Assembly (NCBI GenBank): GCA_023128035.1
Contig: JAGMES010000145.1
Coordinates: 1 to 10,806, forward strand
Direction of reading: 5' to 3'
DNA length: 10,806 nt
Source of the DNA: Halanaerobiales bacterium
GTDB taxonomy: Bacteria > Bacillota_F > Halanaerobiia > DY22613
The translations under genes were made by a program, and so were the position numbers. The notes beneath the pieces are model-generated. The model ran no database searches. It was not told the origin of the DNA and worked only from the letters and a program-made list of their open reading frames with translations. Shown in pieces: positions 1-6,826 of this stretch (its first letter is position 1; each line of letters begins with the position of its first letter).

Positions 1-54
1 AATACTTTTTGTGGTCGAATCATAATATGAGAAAGCAAGCAAGGGGGATAAAGA

Positions 55-621
55 ATGGGAAGGTTACAGGTTACCCTTCTGGTGATAATGACAATTTTGA
101 TAATAGTAGCAATCGGTTTATATCTAAATTTAGACTTAATCTGGAAAATTTTATATCCTTTAAAATATGAAGAGTTAGTTTTTAAGTATGCTGATTTTTT
201 TGATAATGACCCCTATTTAGTGACTGCAATTATGTATCGTGAAAGTAAATTTAATCCTAATGCTGTTTCACCAAAAGGAGCTATTGGTTTAATGCAATTG
301 ATGCCAGAAACAGCAAAATGGATTGCAGAAAATCTTAAGGTAGAGGATTTTAAGATAGAAGATCTATATAAACCAGAAGTAAATATATATTTTGGTAACT
401 GGTATCTTACCAATTTATCTCAAGAGTTTGATGGTAACCTAATTTTAATCCTTGCAGCTTATAATGGAGGACGTGGGAATGTTCAAAAATGGCTCAAAAA
501 CGGTGATTGGACGGGAGATTTTGATGACATAGATGAGATTCCATTTACAGAGACTGAACGATTTGTATCGAATGTATTAAATCTTTACCAGCGGTATTTA
601 CAATTGTATCAAGGGGAATAA
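55..621 (+). CDS. Membrane-anchored lytic murein transglycosylase, SLT domain
   Basis: 188 aa. Family role: non-hydrolytic cleavage of the MurNAc-GlcNAc bond in peptidoglycan on the outer face of the inner membrane, giving 1,6-anhydro-muramyl ends. Residues about 5-24 form one hydrophobic segment with no clear signal-peptidase site, so it probably stays as an N-terminal membrane anchor. The SLT domain covers about 38-185. The catalytic glutamate is predicted to be E63 in the motif YRESKFNP, followed by AIGLMQLMP (76-84), AAYNGG (134-139) and the C-terminal ETERFV motif (166-171), so all family motifs are intact. The size suits the small Slt-like proteins of Firmicutes. The ATG at 55 is preceded by AAGGGGGA at 41-48. 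The TAA stop is followed at once by a second TAA (622-624) and a terminator, so the gene ends its own unit and is not part of the transporter operon. Nothing in the first 54 bases identifies the upstream gene. Confidence 0.93.
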   Translation: MGRLQVTLLVIMTILIIVAIGLYLNLDLIWKILYPLKYEELVFKYADFFDNDPYLVTAIMYRESKFNPNAVSPKGAIGLMQLMPETAKWIAENLKVEDFKIEDLYKPEVNIYFGNWYLTNLSQEFDGNLILILAAYNGGRGNVQKWLKNGDWTGDFDDIDEIPFTETERFVSNVLNLYQRYLQLYQGE

Positions 622-622
622 T

Positions 623-653
623 AAGGTCGAGCGAACAGCCCGACCTTTTTTTT
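623..653 (+). terminator. Intrinsic terminator after the transglycosylase gene
   Basis: The arms AAGGTCG (623-629) and CGACCTT (641-647) pair perfectly over 7 bp around an 11-nt loop, and a run of eight T (646-653) follows. It lies two bases past the stop codon and isolates the gene from the transporter promoter downstream. Confidence 0.85.
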
Positions 654-700
654 ATTTACTTTTATGTATGCGTGAGAATAATACCTTCTAGAACTTTCCT

Positions 701-730
701 TTGACAGTGAAGAGGTTTATGGCATATAAT
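701..730 (+). promoter_or_regulatory. Consensus sigma-A promoter of transporter operon 1
   Basis: TTGACA at 701-706 and TATAAT at 725-730 match both consensus hexamers exactly, with an 18-bp spacer. Transcription should start near 737, giving a leader of about 130 nt before the first gene at 869. Such a strong core promoter usually implies control by a repressor, and candidate operators lie at 727-772 and 772-786. Confidence 0.85.
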
Positions 731-772
731 TTACATGCGGACTATTACTAAAAGTGGAAATGATGTAAATTA
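727..772. repeat. 10-bp inverted repeat flanking the operon 1 start site
   Basis: TAATTTACAT (727-736) and ATGTAAATTA (763-772) are perfect reverse complements with 26 nt between them. The left arm overlaps the -10 box and ends at the predicted start site. The right arm lies inside the leader and touches the CodY-like box. Because the left arm would not be in the transcript, a DNA operator is more likely than an RNA hairpin. Function is inferred only. Confidence 0.5.
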
Positions 773-786
773 AATTCCAGAAAATT
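772..786. promoter_or_regulatory. CodY-like operator box
   Basis: AAATTCCAGAAAATT matches the CodY consensus AATTTTCWGAAAATT at 13 of 15 positions (mismatches at positions 3 and 6). It lies about 35 nt downstream of the predicted start site, where a bound repressor could act as a roadblock. CodY is a GTP- and branched-chain-amino-acid-sensing regulator of Firmicutes that represses dpp/opp peptide transporters in well-studied species, so the context fits. Whether this organism has CodY cannot be seen here. Confidence 0.5.
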
Positions 787-854
787 TGTCCAATTCTTTG
801 CGCATACTGAGATGTAGAAGGGGGCTGTGAGCAATTTGAACACAACGAAATGAG

Positions 855-862
855 AAAGGAGA
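855..862 (+). promoter_or_regulatory. Ribosome binding site of the first binding-protein gene
   Basis: AAAGGAGA at 855-862 ends six bases before the ATG at 869. It supports this start over the out-of-frame ATG at 850, which lies upstream of the site. Confidence 0.8.
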
Positions 863-868
863 TCAAAG

Positions 869-2506
869 ATGAAGAAGAGAATGGCAGTATTGGTGTTAGT
901 GTTGATTCTCGGTCTAGTTCTCGCAGGTTGTGTTGGGCAAAAGAAGGAGCCAGAGAAAAAAGAAGGTGCCCCAGCTCCTCCTCAGGTCAAAGAAGAAGAC
1001 AAGTTTGGTGGTACATTCCAGGGACGGTTAGCTTCTGATCCGCCTAACTTAGATCCCGCATTTGTTACAGACACGACTTCGAGTAAGGTGGCAGATAACA
1101 TTTTTGATGGTCTTGTTCAATATGACAAAGACTTAAAAGTTGTTGGAGCTATTGCGAAAGATTGGGATATTAGTGAAGACGGTTTGGTGTGGAAATTTAA
1201 TCTTAACAAGGGAGTCAAGTTTCACAATGGTCGTGAGGTCAAGGCTAGCGATGTAGATTTTTCCTTTACTCGCCTTTTAGATCCTGCTACTAAATCTCCG
1301 AGATCCTGGCTTTTTGAAAATGTAAAAGGAGTTTCAGCTTTTCAAACGGGAGATACTGATAAAGTTGAAGGTTTTGAAGTAATCGACGATTATACCTTCC
1401 AAATTACTTTAGAAAAGTCATTTACACCATTTCTCTCTGTTTTGGCTATGACAAATGCTTCTGTAGTTCCTAAAGAAGAGGTAGAAAGATATGGTGAGGA
1501 TTTTACTTCTCATCCAATAGGTACAGGTGCCTTTAAGTTAGTAGAATGGATGCATGATGATCATTTGACATTGGAAAGATTTGATGATTATTTTGAAGGT
1601 AAACCATATCTTGAGAAGATTGTCTTTAGAGTAATTCCTGAAGATTCGCCTGCATTTGCAGAGTATCAGCAAGGGAATATTTTTGACTTAGAGACTATAC
1701 CAGATGGTGAGCTTGAACGTGTTTTAAAAGGTGAGGAGTTTAAAGATGAACTGATTAAAAAACCTCGATTGGGAGTTTATTATATTGGTATGAACACTCA
1801 AAAAGCTCCATTTAATAATCTTAAAGTTCGTCAAGCAGTTAATCATGCAGTGAATAAAAATTTGATTGCAGAAGTGTTGCGTCATGGTACTGTTATTCCA
1901 GCTAAAGGGATTTTGCCACCAGGTATGCCAGGCTATAATGAAGATTTAAAGAGTTTAGAATATGACCTAGAAAAGGCAAAACAACTTCTTTCTGAAGCTG
2001 GATATTCTGATGGTATTCCTGAGGAGATTGAACTCTCCTTTAATACCAGTAAAGGACATCAAATGATCGCTGAAGCGGTTCAAGCTGATTTAAAAGAGGT
2101 TGGAATTAATATTAAGTTGGTAAATATGGATTGGGGTGTTTATATTGAAAAAGTAGATGAGGGAGAATCCCAAATGTTTAGGTTGGGTTGGATTGGAGAT
2201 TATCCAGATCCAGATAACTTCCTTTATGTACTGCTTCATTCGAAAAATGCTGGCTCTGGAGGAAATGGAGCATTTTATGAAAATGCAGAATTTGATGAAT
2301 TAACTGAAAAAGCCAGAGGAATGAAACCTGGTGATGAACGGATTAAGATTTATCAACAAGCAGAACAGATTGCTATTAATGATGCTCCTTGGATTCCAAT
2401 TTATTATTATACTAATTTAATTCTTCGTAAACCTAAAGTAAATGGTTATCAGGTTACCCCAATTGGCGTTATGCCATTTAAGTCAGTTTGGTTAAGTGAA
2501 AAGTAA
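869..2506 (+). CDS. Peptide ABC transporter substrate-binding lipoprotein (SBP family 5)
   Basis: 545 aa. Captures the substrate, most likely di- or oligopeptides, outside the inner membrane and delivers it to the DppB/DppC channel encoded next. Residues 5-20 are a hydrophobic signal segment ending in the lipobox LAGC, so C21 should be lipidated after signal peptidase II cleavage. A Lys/Glu/Pro-rich linker (about 24-44) follows before the folded domain. SBP family 5 hallmarks are visible: GGTFQGRLASDPPNLDP (47-63), VKFHNGREVKASDVDFSFTR (116-135), the PIGTGAFKL stretch (216-224) and GWIGDYPDPDNFL (440-452), the segment corresponding to part of the ligand pocket in E. coli DppA. Length is normal and no break is seen. 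It is the first gene of a five-gene operon with a consensus promoter and a possible CodY site. A long hairpin follows the stop codon. The substrate is not provable from sequence; nickel, sugar or other family 5 ligands remain possible. Confidence 0.93.
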   Translation: MKKRMAVLVLVLILGLVLAGCVGQKKEPEKKEGAPAPPQVKEEDKFGGTFQGRLASDPPNLDPAFVTDTTSSKVADNIFDGLVQYDKDLKVVGAIAKDWDISEDGLVWKFNLNKGVKFHNGREVKASDVDFSFTRLLDPATKSPRSWLFENVKGVSAFQTGDTDKVEGFEVIDDYTFQITLEKSFTPFLSVLAMTNASVVPKEEVERYGEDFTSHPIGTGAFKLVEWMHDDHLTLERFDDYFEGKPYLEKIVFRVIPEDSPAFAEYQQGNIFDLETIPDGELERVLKGEEFKDELIKKPRLGVYYIGMNTQKAPFNNLKVRQAVNHAVNKNLIAEVLRHGTVIPAKGILPPGMPGYNEDLKSLEYDLEKAKQLLSEAGYSDGIPEEIELSFNTSKGHQMIAEAVQADLKEVGINIKLVNMDWGVYIEKVDEGESQMFRLGWIGDYPDPDNFLYVLLHSKNAGSGGNGAFYENAEFDELTEKARGMKPGDERIKIYQQAEQIAINDAPWIPIYYYTNLILRKPKVNGYQVTPIGVMPFKSVWLSEK

Positions 2507-2521
2507 ACTTTGGAAAGATAT

Positions 2522-2573
2522 ATACAAAATTTTACGTGGCTTTTAAGTCACGTAAAATTTTGTATCCATTTTT
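2522..2573 (+). terminator. Long intergenic hairpin between binding protein and dppB, possible leaky terminator
   Basis: A perfect 17-bp inverted repeat (2522-2538 with 2549-2565) extends inward through a G-U, a C-G and a T-A pair to a 20-bp stem closed by the loop TTTA (2542-2545). A run of five T (2569-2573) begins three bases after the stem. In the junction between a binding-protein gene and its permeases, such a structure usually lets only part of transcription through and protects the upstream message from 3' decay. Either role would give excess binding protein. Confidence 0.7.
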
Positions 2574-2593
2574 GTGAAAGGTGGTAATTCAAG

Positions 2594-3523
2594 ATGCTGA
2601 TGTATATTCTTCGACGTTCTATTATGGCTGTACCAATCATTATAGGTGTTGCAACAATAACCTTTCTTTTAACGTTTGTCTTTGTCCCTGGAGATCCTAT
2701 CCGGATGATCATGGGCCAAAATGCTGATCCAGAAACTGTGGCAGCAATTCGACACGAGATGGGTCTGGATCAACCTTTGTCTGTACAATACGTGCGGTTT
2801 ATTGGAAAGATTTTCAAAGGTGACTTAGGTCGGTCTTTTAAGACCAAACGAACAGTAGTTTCCAGTATAACAGAGAGATTTCCTGCTACTCTTCGCTTAG
2901 CAACAGCTGCTATGGTGATAGGAATCATTGTGGGGGTATCAGCAGGGATTATTTCTGCGGTCAAACCTTATTCAATTTGGGATAATATATTTATGACTTT
3001 AGCTTTATTAGGAATTTCCGTTCCAGTTTTTTATTTGGGTTTACTTTTAATTATAGTGCTGGCCCTCCAAATGGATTTATTCCCGGTGGGAGGATTTGGT
3101 GGAGGTGCTATTAATTATCTGATTTTACCTGCGATTGCTTTAGGAACAGGAAACGCAGCTAGAATTGCTAGAATGACTCGCTCTAGTTTGTTGGAAGTAA
3201 TTAGAATGGACTATATTCGTACAGCGCGGTCTAAAGGTTTAAATGAACGTGTAGTAATTTTTAAGCATGCTTTAAGAAATGCGATGATTCCAGTAGTTAC
3301 TGTTATCGGTACTCAGATGGGTTACCTTTTAGGTGGTACAGTGTTAACAGAAACTACTTTTTCATGGCCTGGAGTAGGGCGTTTAGCTATTGATGCAGTA
3401 CAATCTAGAGATTTTCCTATGATTCAAGGGACTGTATTATTCTTAGCAATCATTTTTATTGTAATAAATCTACTAGTGGATCTCTCCTATGGTTGGTTAG
3501 ATCCAAGAATTCGCTATGAATAG
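2594..3523 (+). CDS. dppB: Peptide ABC transporter permease, DppB type
   Basis: 309 aa inner-membrane subunit that forms half of the translocation channel with DppC. The N-terminus (MLMYILRRSIMAVPIIIGV) and the VPGDP motif (31-35) are typical of DppB/OppB, followed by a soluble loop (about 36-95) and five further hydrophobic segments to about 296. The EAA loop that docks on the ATPase is DYIRTARSKGL (206-216) leading into FKHALRNAMIP (223-233). The C-terminus ends in the conserved YGWLDPRIRYE. The ATG at 2594 is chosen because GAAAGGTGGT (2576-2585) lies 8 nt upstream; a second in-frame ATG at 2600 would sit less well. The next gene starts 14 nt after the stop and its ribosome binding site touches this stop codon, implying coupled translation. 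The dpp name reflects the family; substrate class is inferred. Confidence 0.93.
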   Translation: MLMYILRRSIMAVPIIIGVATITFLLTFVFVPGDPIRMIMGQNADPETVAAIRHEMGLDQPLSVQYVRFIGKIFKGDLGRSFKTKRTVVSSITERFPATLRLATAAMVIGIIVGVSAGIISAVKPYSIWDNIFMTLALLGISVPVFYLGLLLIIVLALQMDLFPVGGFGGGAINYLILPAIALGTGNAARIARMTRSSLLEVIRMDYIRTARSKGLNERVVIFKHALRNAMIPVVTVIGTQMGYLLGGTVLTETTFSWPGVGRLAIDAVQSRDFPMIQGTVLFLAIIFIVINLLVDLSYGWLDPRIRYE

Positions 3524-3537
3524 GGAGGTGAAGATAA

Positions 3538-4395
3538 ATGGCTAAAACTACAAAAAAACAAGGTAATGCTGTTTGGAAACGTCTTCGGAAAAATAAAATG
3601 GCTATGGTTGGTCTTTTAATAACATTAACTTTGATCGTGCTGGCTTTGTTAGCACCTGTTTTAGCACCTGCTGATCCGTATGCAGTAAATTTAAGAAATG
3701 CTTTAAAAGCTCCTGGTGAAGATGGTCATCTTTTGGGTACAGATCAACTTGGACGTGATCAGTTTAGTCGTTTACTATATGGTGCACAAATATCTCTTCG
3801 AGTTGGATTGATAACACAGTCTATAACAGTTGTGATTGGTATTTTTATGGGAGCATTGGCGGGATATTATGGAGGTAAAGTGGATGAAATCATCTCGTAT
3901 TTTATTAATGTGTTCTTTGCTTTCCCATCATTGCTATTTGCGATTGCAATTATGGCGACTTTAGGGCCAGGTTTGAATAATATCTTCATTGCCCTTGGTG
4001 CAGTAAGTTGGCCTGGACTTGCTAGAATTGTTCGAGGTCAAGTTATGCAATTAAAAGAGCGGGAATATATAGAAGCGGTTAAGGCATTAGGTGGCAATGA
4101 TTTCCAAATTATTATGAAGCATATTATTCCTAATTGTATGGCACCTGTAATTGTAACAACTACGTTAGGTGTTGCTGGTGCAATTTTATCTGAAGCGGGC
4201 TTAAGCTTCTTAGGATTAGGTGCACAACCACCAACACCTAGCTGGGGACTGATGTTAGCTACAGGACGGACTTATATAACATCTAAGAGTTGGTTAACTA
4301 TTTATCCAGGTCTGGCGATTATGTTTACTATTTTAGGATTAAATCTATTAGGAGACGGATTAAGAGATGCACTTGATCCACGCCTTAAACAGTAG
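3538..4395 (+). CDS. dppC: Peptide ABC transporter permease, DppC type
   Basis: 285 aa partner of DppB in the membrane channel. The N-terminal basic stretch WKRLRKNKMAM (13-23) precedes the first membrane segment (about 22-43). LGTDQLGRDQFSR (66-78) is the hallmark of the DppC/OppC subfamily. The EAA loop is EYIEAVKALGG (176-186) followed by KHIIPN (194-199), the predicted contact with DppD/DppF. EAGLSFLGLG and QPPTPSWG (219-237) and the C-terminal [16 protein letters not shown] are also diagnostic. The ribosome binding site GGGAGGTGA (3523-3531) begins in the stop codon of dppB. The downstream gap to dppD is again only 14 nt. Length and motifs are complete. Confidence 0.94.
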   Translation: MAKTTKKQGNAVWKRLRKNKMAMVGLLITLTLIVLALLAPVLAPADPYAVNLRNALKAPGEDGHLLGTDQLGRDQFSRLLYGAQISLRVGLITQSITVVIGIFMGALAGYYGGKVDEIISYFINVFFAFPSLLFAIAIMATLGPGLNNIFIALGAVSWPGLARIVRGQVMQLKEREYIEAVKALGGNDFQIIMKHIIPNCMAPVIVTTTLGVAGAILSEAGLSFLGLGAQPPTPSWGLMLATGRTYITSKSWLTIYPGLAIMFTILGLNLLGDGLRDALDPRLKQ

Positions 4396-4409
4396 AGGAG
4401 GATAGAAGG

Positions 4410-5420
4410 ATGAAAAAACCAATACTTGAAGTTAGAGATTTAAAAACACATTTCTTTATAGAAGAAGGTGTAGTTAAAGCAGTTGATGGTGTAAATTTTG
4501 AGATTCATCAAGGAGAAACCTTAGGAATTGTAGGAGAATCTGGTAGTGGTAAAAGTGTAACTTCAATTTCGATCATGAATCTTGTTCCAAATCCTCCTGG
4601 TAAAATTGTAGATGGTCAGATTTTATATAAAGGAGAGAATTTGATCGATAAATCAGCTGCCCAGATGCGTAAAATACGTGGTAATGAGATCAGCATGATC
4701 TTTCAGGAACCTATGACTTCTCTAAATCCAGTATTTACAGTTGGAGATCAGATTGCAGAAGTTGTGCTCTTACACCAGAAGGTGTCCAAAAAAGCGGCTC
4801 TTGATCGTGTTATAGAGATGTTGAGAAAAGTAGGAATTTCTGATCCTGAAAATAGAGTTCATGATTTTCCTCACCAATTATCAGGTGGAATGAGACAAAG
4901 GATAATGATTGCGATGGCATTATCTTGTAACCCTGGTTTATTGATCGCAGATGAACCAACTACAGCTTTGGATGTGACCATTCAAGCACAGATTTTGGAA
5001 TTGATGAAAGAATTACGTGATGAATTCAATACTGCTATTTTGCTTATTACTCATGATTTGGGTGTTATTGCGGAAGTAGCTGATCGTGTTGCTGTTATGT
5101 ATGCAGGAAAAATTGTAGAGTATACTGATGTTCATCGATTATTCCAGAAACCTAAACATCCTTATACGATAGGTTTATTGGATTCAATTCCTAAGTTGGT
5201 TGGGGAACAAAAACGTCTTAATCCTATTCCTGGGGTTGTACCCAATGCATTAAACTTTCCAAAGGGTTGTAAATTCAATAATCGTTGTAAATATGCAAAA
5301 GAGCAATGTTTTGAAAAAGAACCAGCATTAGTAGATGCTGAAGCAGGTCATGCAGTAAGATGTTGGTTTCATGATCAACTTAAAGAGACTGGAGGTGGGA
5401 AAAATGAAAAAAATTCTTGA
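4410..5420 (+). CDS. dppD: Peptide ABC transporter ATP-binding protein, DppD type
   Basis: 336 aa cytoplasmic ATPase that pairs with DppF and binds the EAA loops of the permeases. Walker A is GESGSGKS (42-49), the Q-loop is Q99, the signature is LSGGMRQR (157-164), Walker B is LLIADEP with E182, and the switch histidine is H215 in ITHDLGV. All catalytic residues are present. The C-terminal oligopeptide-transporter extension has the pattern C287-x5-C293-x6-C300-x17-C318. In a thermophilic Firmicute DppD of known structure a comparable cysteine set holds a [4Fe-4S] cluster, so an iron-sulfur cluster is plausible here. The ATG at 4410 follows GAGGAGG (4395-4401), which overlaps the dppC stop. 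The last 17 nt overlap the start of dppF, so the two ATPases are probably made in equal amounts. Confidence 0.94.
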   Translation: MKKPILEVRDLKTHFFIEEGVVKAVDGVNFEIHQGETLGIVGESGSGKSVTSISIMNLVPNPPGKIVDGQILYKGENLIDKSAAQMRKIRGNEISMIFQEPMTSLNPVFTVGDQIAEVVLLHQKVSKKAALDRVIEMLRKVGISDPENRVHDFPHQLSGGMRQRIMIAMALSCNPGLLIADEPTTALDVTIQAQILELMKELRDEFNTAILLITHDLGVIAEVADRVAVMYAGKIVEYTDVHRLFQKPKHPYTIGLLDSIPKLVGEQKRLNPIPGVVPNALNFPKGCKFNNRCKYAKEQCFEKEPALVDAEAGHAVRCWFHDQLKETGGGKNEKNS

Positions 5421-6369
5421 AGTAAAAAATCTCAAAAAGCATTTTCCCATCAAAGGTGGTCTGTTTGGAAGACAGATAGCAGCTGTAAAAGCTGTAGATG
5501 GCCTTGATTTTTATATTAAATCTGGTGAAACTCTAGGAATGGTAGGTGAATCTGGTTGTGGTAAATCTACCACTGGTCGCTTGATTCTTCGCTTGATTGA
5601 ACCATCTGAAGGAGAAGTTAAATTTGAAGGGAAAGATGTTTTGAATTTGGGTAAAAACGAGATGCGTGAGATGCGCAAAGATATGCAGATAATCTTTCAA
5701 GATCCTTATGCATCCTTAAACCCTCGGATGACAGTAGGTAATATTATTGCAGAGGCTTTGGAGATTCATAAACTCGCAAAGAGCAATAAAGAGAAAGAAT
5801 CAAGAGTAAAAGAGTTATTAGAACAGGTAGGCTTAACTGGAGCTCATGCAAGACGTTATCCTCATGAGTTTAGTGGTGGTCAGCGACAACGCATTGGGAT
5901 TGCTAGGGCTTTAGCTGTTAAACCTAAACTGATTATTTGTGATGAACCAGTGTCAGCTTTAGATGTATCTATTCAGGCTCAGGTGATTAATCTGATGCAA
6001 GATTTACAAAAGGATTTAGGGTTAACCTATCTGTTTATTGCCCATGACTTAAGTGTTGTTAAGCATATTAGTGACAGAGTGGCTGTAATGTATCTTGGTA
6101 AAATTGTAGAACTGGCTGAAAAAAATGAGCTATATGCTAATCCAAAACATCCTTATACTCAAGCACTTTTATCAGCGATTCCAGTCGCTGATCCTACTGT
6201 CAAACAAGAACGGATTCTTTTAGAAGGTGATGTACCAAGTCCGATCAATCCACCTACTGGGTGTCGTTTCCACACAAGATGTCCGTATGCAAAAGAAATT
6301 TGCAAAGTAGATGATCCAGTCTATAAAGATATTGGTGATGAGCATTTTGTAGCTTGTCATCTGACTTAA
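5404..6369 (+). CDS. dppF: Peptide ABC transporter ATP-binding protein, DppF type
   Basis: 321 aa second ATPase of the importer. Walker A is GESGCGKS (48-55), the Q-loop is Q99, the signature is FSGGQRQR (156-163), Walker B is LIICDEP with E181, and the switch histidine is H214. The insert PIKGGLFGR (15-23) after the first strand is typical of DppF/OppF rather than DppD. The C-terminal extension repeats the four-cysteine pattern (C287, C293, C300, C318) seen in the partner. The reading frame is open from an ATG at 5371, but that start lacks a good ribosome binding site. The ATG at 5404 has GGAGGTGGG (5391-5399) at correct spacing and yields the normal family N-terminus [15 protein letters not shown]. 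It overlaps dppD by 17 nt. It is the last gene of operon 1; a terminator starts 15 nt after the stop. Confidence 0.94.
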   Translation: MKKILEVKNLKKHFPIKGGLFGRQIAAVKAVDGLDFYIKSGETLGMVGESGCGKSTTGRLILRLIEPSEGEVKFEGKDVLNLGKNEMREMRKDMQIIFQDPYASLNPRMTVGNIIAEALEIHKLAKSNKEKESRVKELLEQVGLTGAHARRYPHEFSGGQRQRIGIARALAVKPKLIICDEPVSALDVSIQAQVINLMQDLQKDLGLTYLFIAHDLSVVKHISDRVAVMYLGKIVELAEKNELYANPKHPYTQALLSAIPVADPTVKQERILLEGDVPSPINPPTGCRFHTRCPYAKEICKVDDPVYKDIGDEHFVACHLT

Positions 6370-6383
6370 ATTTATGAACGAGT

Positions 6384-6424
6384 AAGACCTGCTACTTTTA
6401 TAGAGAGCAGGTCTTTATTTTTTT
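6384..6424 (+). terminator. Intrinsic terminator of operon 1
   Basis: AAGACCTGCT (6384-6393) pairs perfectly with AGCAGGTCTT (6406-6415) over 10 bp, followed by a T-rich tail (6414-6424, one A). It is the strongest terminator in the window and separates the two operons. Confidence 0.92.
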
Positions 6425-6504
6425 CATTAACCCAAGTAAGATTGCAATTAAAAGTTGTATATTTAAATTTTTAGGTCTGAAAGCGGAATGTTTTTAATCA
6501 AATC

Positions 6505-6532
6505 TTGCAATTTTTGCAGGAAAACTTATAGT
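6505..6532 (+). promoter_or_regulatory. Candidate distal promoter of operon 2
   Basis: TTGCAA (6505-6510) and TATAGT (6527-6532) are separated by 16 bp. The near-palindrome TGCAA-TTT-TTGCA (6506-6518) overlaps the -35 box and spacer and could be an operator. Predicted start near 6539. Moderate match only. Confidence 0.35.
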
Positions 6533-6653
6533 ATCTGTTGAATAAAACTTAAGGTAAGAGATGCCAGTAATTAATTCAAGGAATTATAAATTGTAATATT
6601 ATTAGATTCGAAATCATATATATGAGTGGACAGGTTAAGAATTTCAATCATGT

Positions 6654-6686
6654 TTGCATAAGATAAAGTTTGTTATCTATTATAAT
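6654..6686 (+). promoter_or_regulatory. Candidate proximal promoter of operon 2
   Basis: TTGCAT (6654-6659) lies 18 bp from TATTAT (6678-6683). The better -10 hexamer TATAAT (6681-6686) is 21 bp away, which is too long for ideal sigma-A spacing. The inverted repeat AGATAA-N6-TTATCT (6661-6678) fills the spacer and could be an operator. Predicted start near 6690-6693. Confidence 0.4.
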
Positions 6687-6688
6687 TT

Positions 6689-6710
6689 TGTTCCTTTAGG
6701 GACATTTTTT
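6689..6710 (+). terminator. Short TTTA-loop hairpin with T-run, possible attenuator
   Basis: TGTTCC (6689-6694) pairs with GGGACA (6699-6704), including one G-U, around the loop TTTA, and six T follow (6705-6710). The stem is short and probably weak. It could attenuate transcripts from the distal promoter (6505-6532), but not those from the proximal one, which would start inside it. Confidence 0.3.
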
Positions 6711-6734
6711 AGACTATAAATGAGGGGGTGAAGT

Positions 6735-6770
6735 TTGTCAGTTGTAGTAGTTAGTAGCAGAGGTAACTGA
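6735..6770 (+). CDS. Possible 11-codon valine-rich leader ORF
   Basis: A TTG at 6735 preceded by GAGGGGGTGA (6722-6731, one mismatch from the ideal AGGAGGTGA core) opens a frame encoding MSVVVVSSRGN and ending at TGA 6768-6770. The stop is 56 nt before the binding-protein start. Four valine codons in a row, a strong ribosome site and the same TTG start used by all genes of this operon suggest a translated leader that could sense charged tRNA-Val. However, no alternative terminator pairing is obvious in the 56 nt that follow. Peptides this short occur by chance, so the case rests on the ribosome binding site. Confidence 0.35.
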   Translation: MSVVVVSSRGN

Positions 6771-6811
6771 ACAAATTTTAGTAGTTTTCAAAGATTAAAC
6801 TTTTTAAAAAT

Positions 6812-6819
6812 GAGGAGGT
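6812..6819 (+). promoter_or_regulatory. Ribosome binding site fixing a TTG start
   Basis: GAGGAGGT at 6812-6819 lies 7 nt before TTG 6827. The first in-frame ATG (codon 16) falls within the signal peptide and would destroy it, so the TTG start is required. Confidence 0.85.
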
Positions 6820-6826
6820 AGTCGTT

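Larger units (their letters stand above)
6425..6826. other. Long AT-rich control region upstream of operon 2
   Basis: About 400 nt with no long ORF on either strand. It contains two candidate promoters (6505-6532 and 6654-6683), small palindromes at 6504-6520, 6572-6586 and 6661-6678, a short hairpin with T-run at 6689-6710, and a possible leader ORF at 6735-6770. No T-box, SAM or other riboswitch motif was recognised. No CodY box comparable to the one upstream of operon 1 was found; the best partial match, at 6783-6797, is 10 of 15. Confidence 0.6.

Noticed and set aside
1..30. Open frame ending in TGA at 28-30 that might be the end of an upstream gene
   Set aside because: Only nine codons are visible and no family motif can be recognised; the other two forward frames are equally uninformative.
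213..413. 66-codon minus-strand frame inside the transglycosylase
   Set aside because: Antisense to an intact conserved gene with no ribosome binding site or family resemblance.
827..853. Mini-ORF starting at GTG 827 or TTG 836 upstream of the first binding-protein gene
   Set aside because: AAGGGGG (818-824) is too close to the GTG (2 nt) and rather far from the TTG (11 nt), and the 5- to 8-codon peptide has no notable composition.
850..1038. 62-codon + strand frame overlapping the first binding-protein gene
   Set aside because: Out-of-frame shadow of the lipoprotein start; Arg/Ser-rich and the ribosome binding site at 855-862 lies downstream of its start codon.
2770..2964. 64-codon minus-strand frame inside the first dppB
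   Set aside because: Antisense shadow of a conserved permease.
5371..5403. Upstream ATG for dppF
   Set aside because: It adds 11 residues foreign to the family, and the ribosome binding site at 5391-5399 points to ATG 5404.
6425..6826. Riboswitch or T-box upstream of operon 2
   Set aside because: No T-box GGUGG-type motif, S-box, lysine or other known core could be recognised, and no strong terminator/antiterminator pair is visible.
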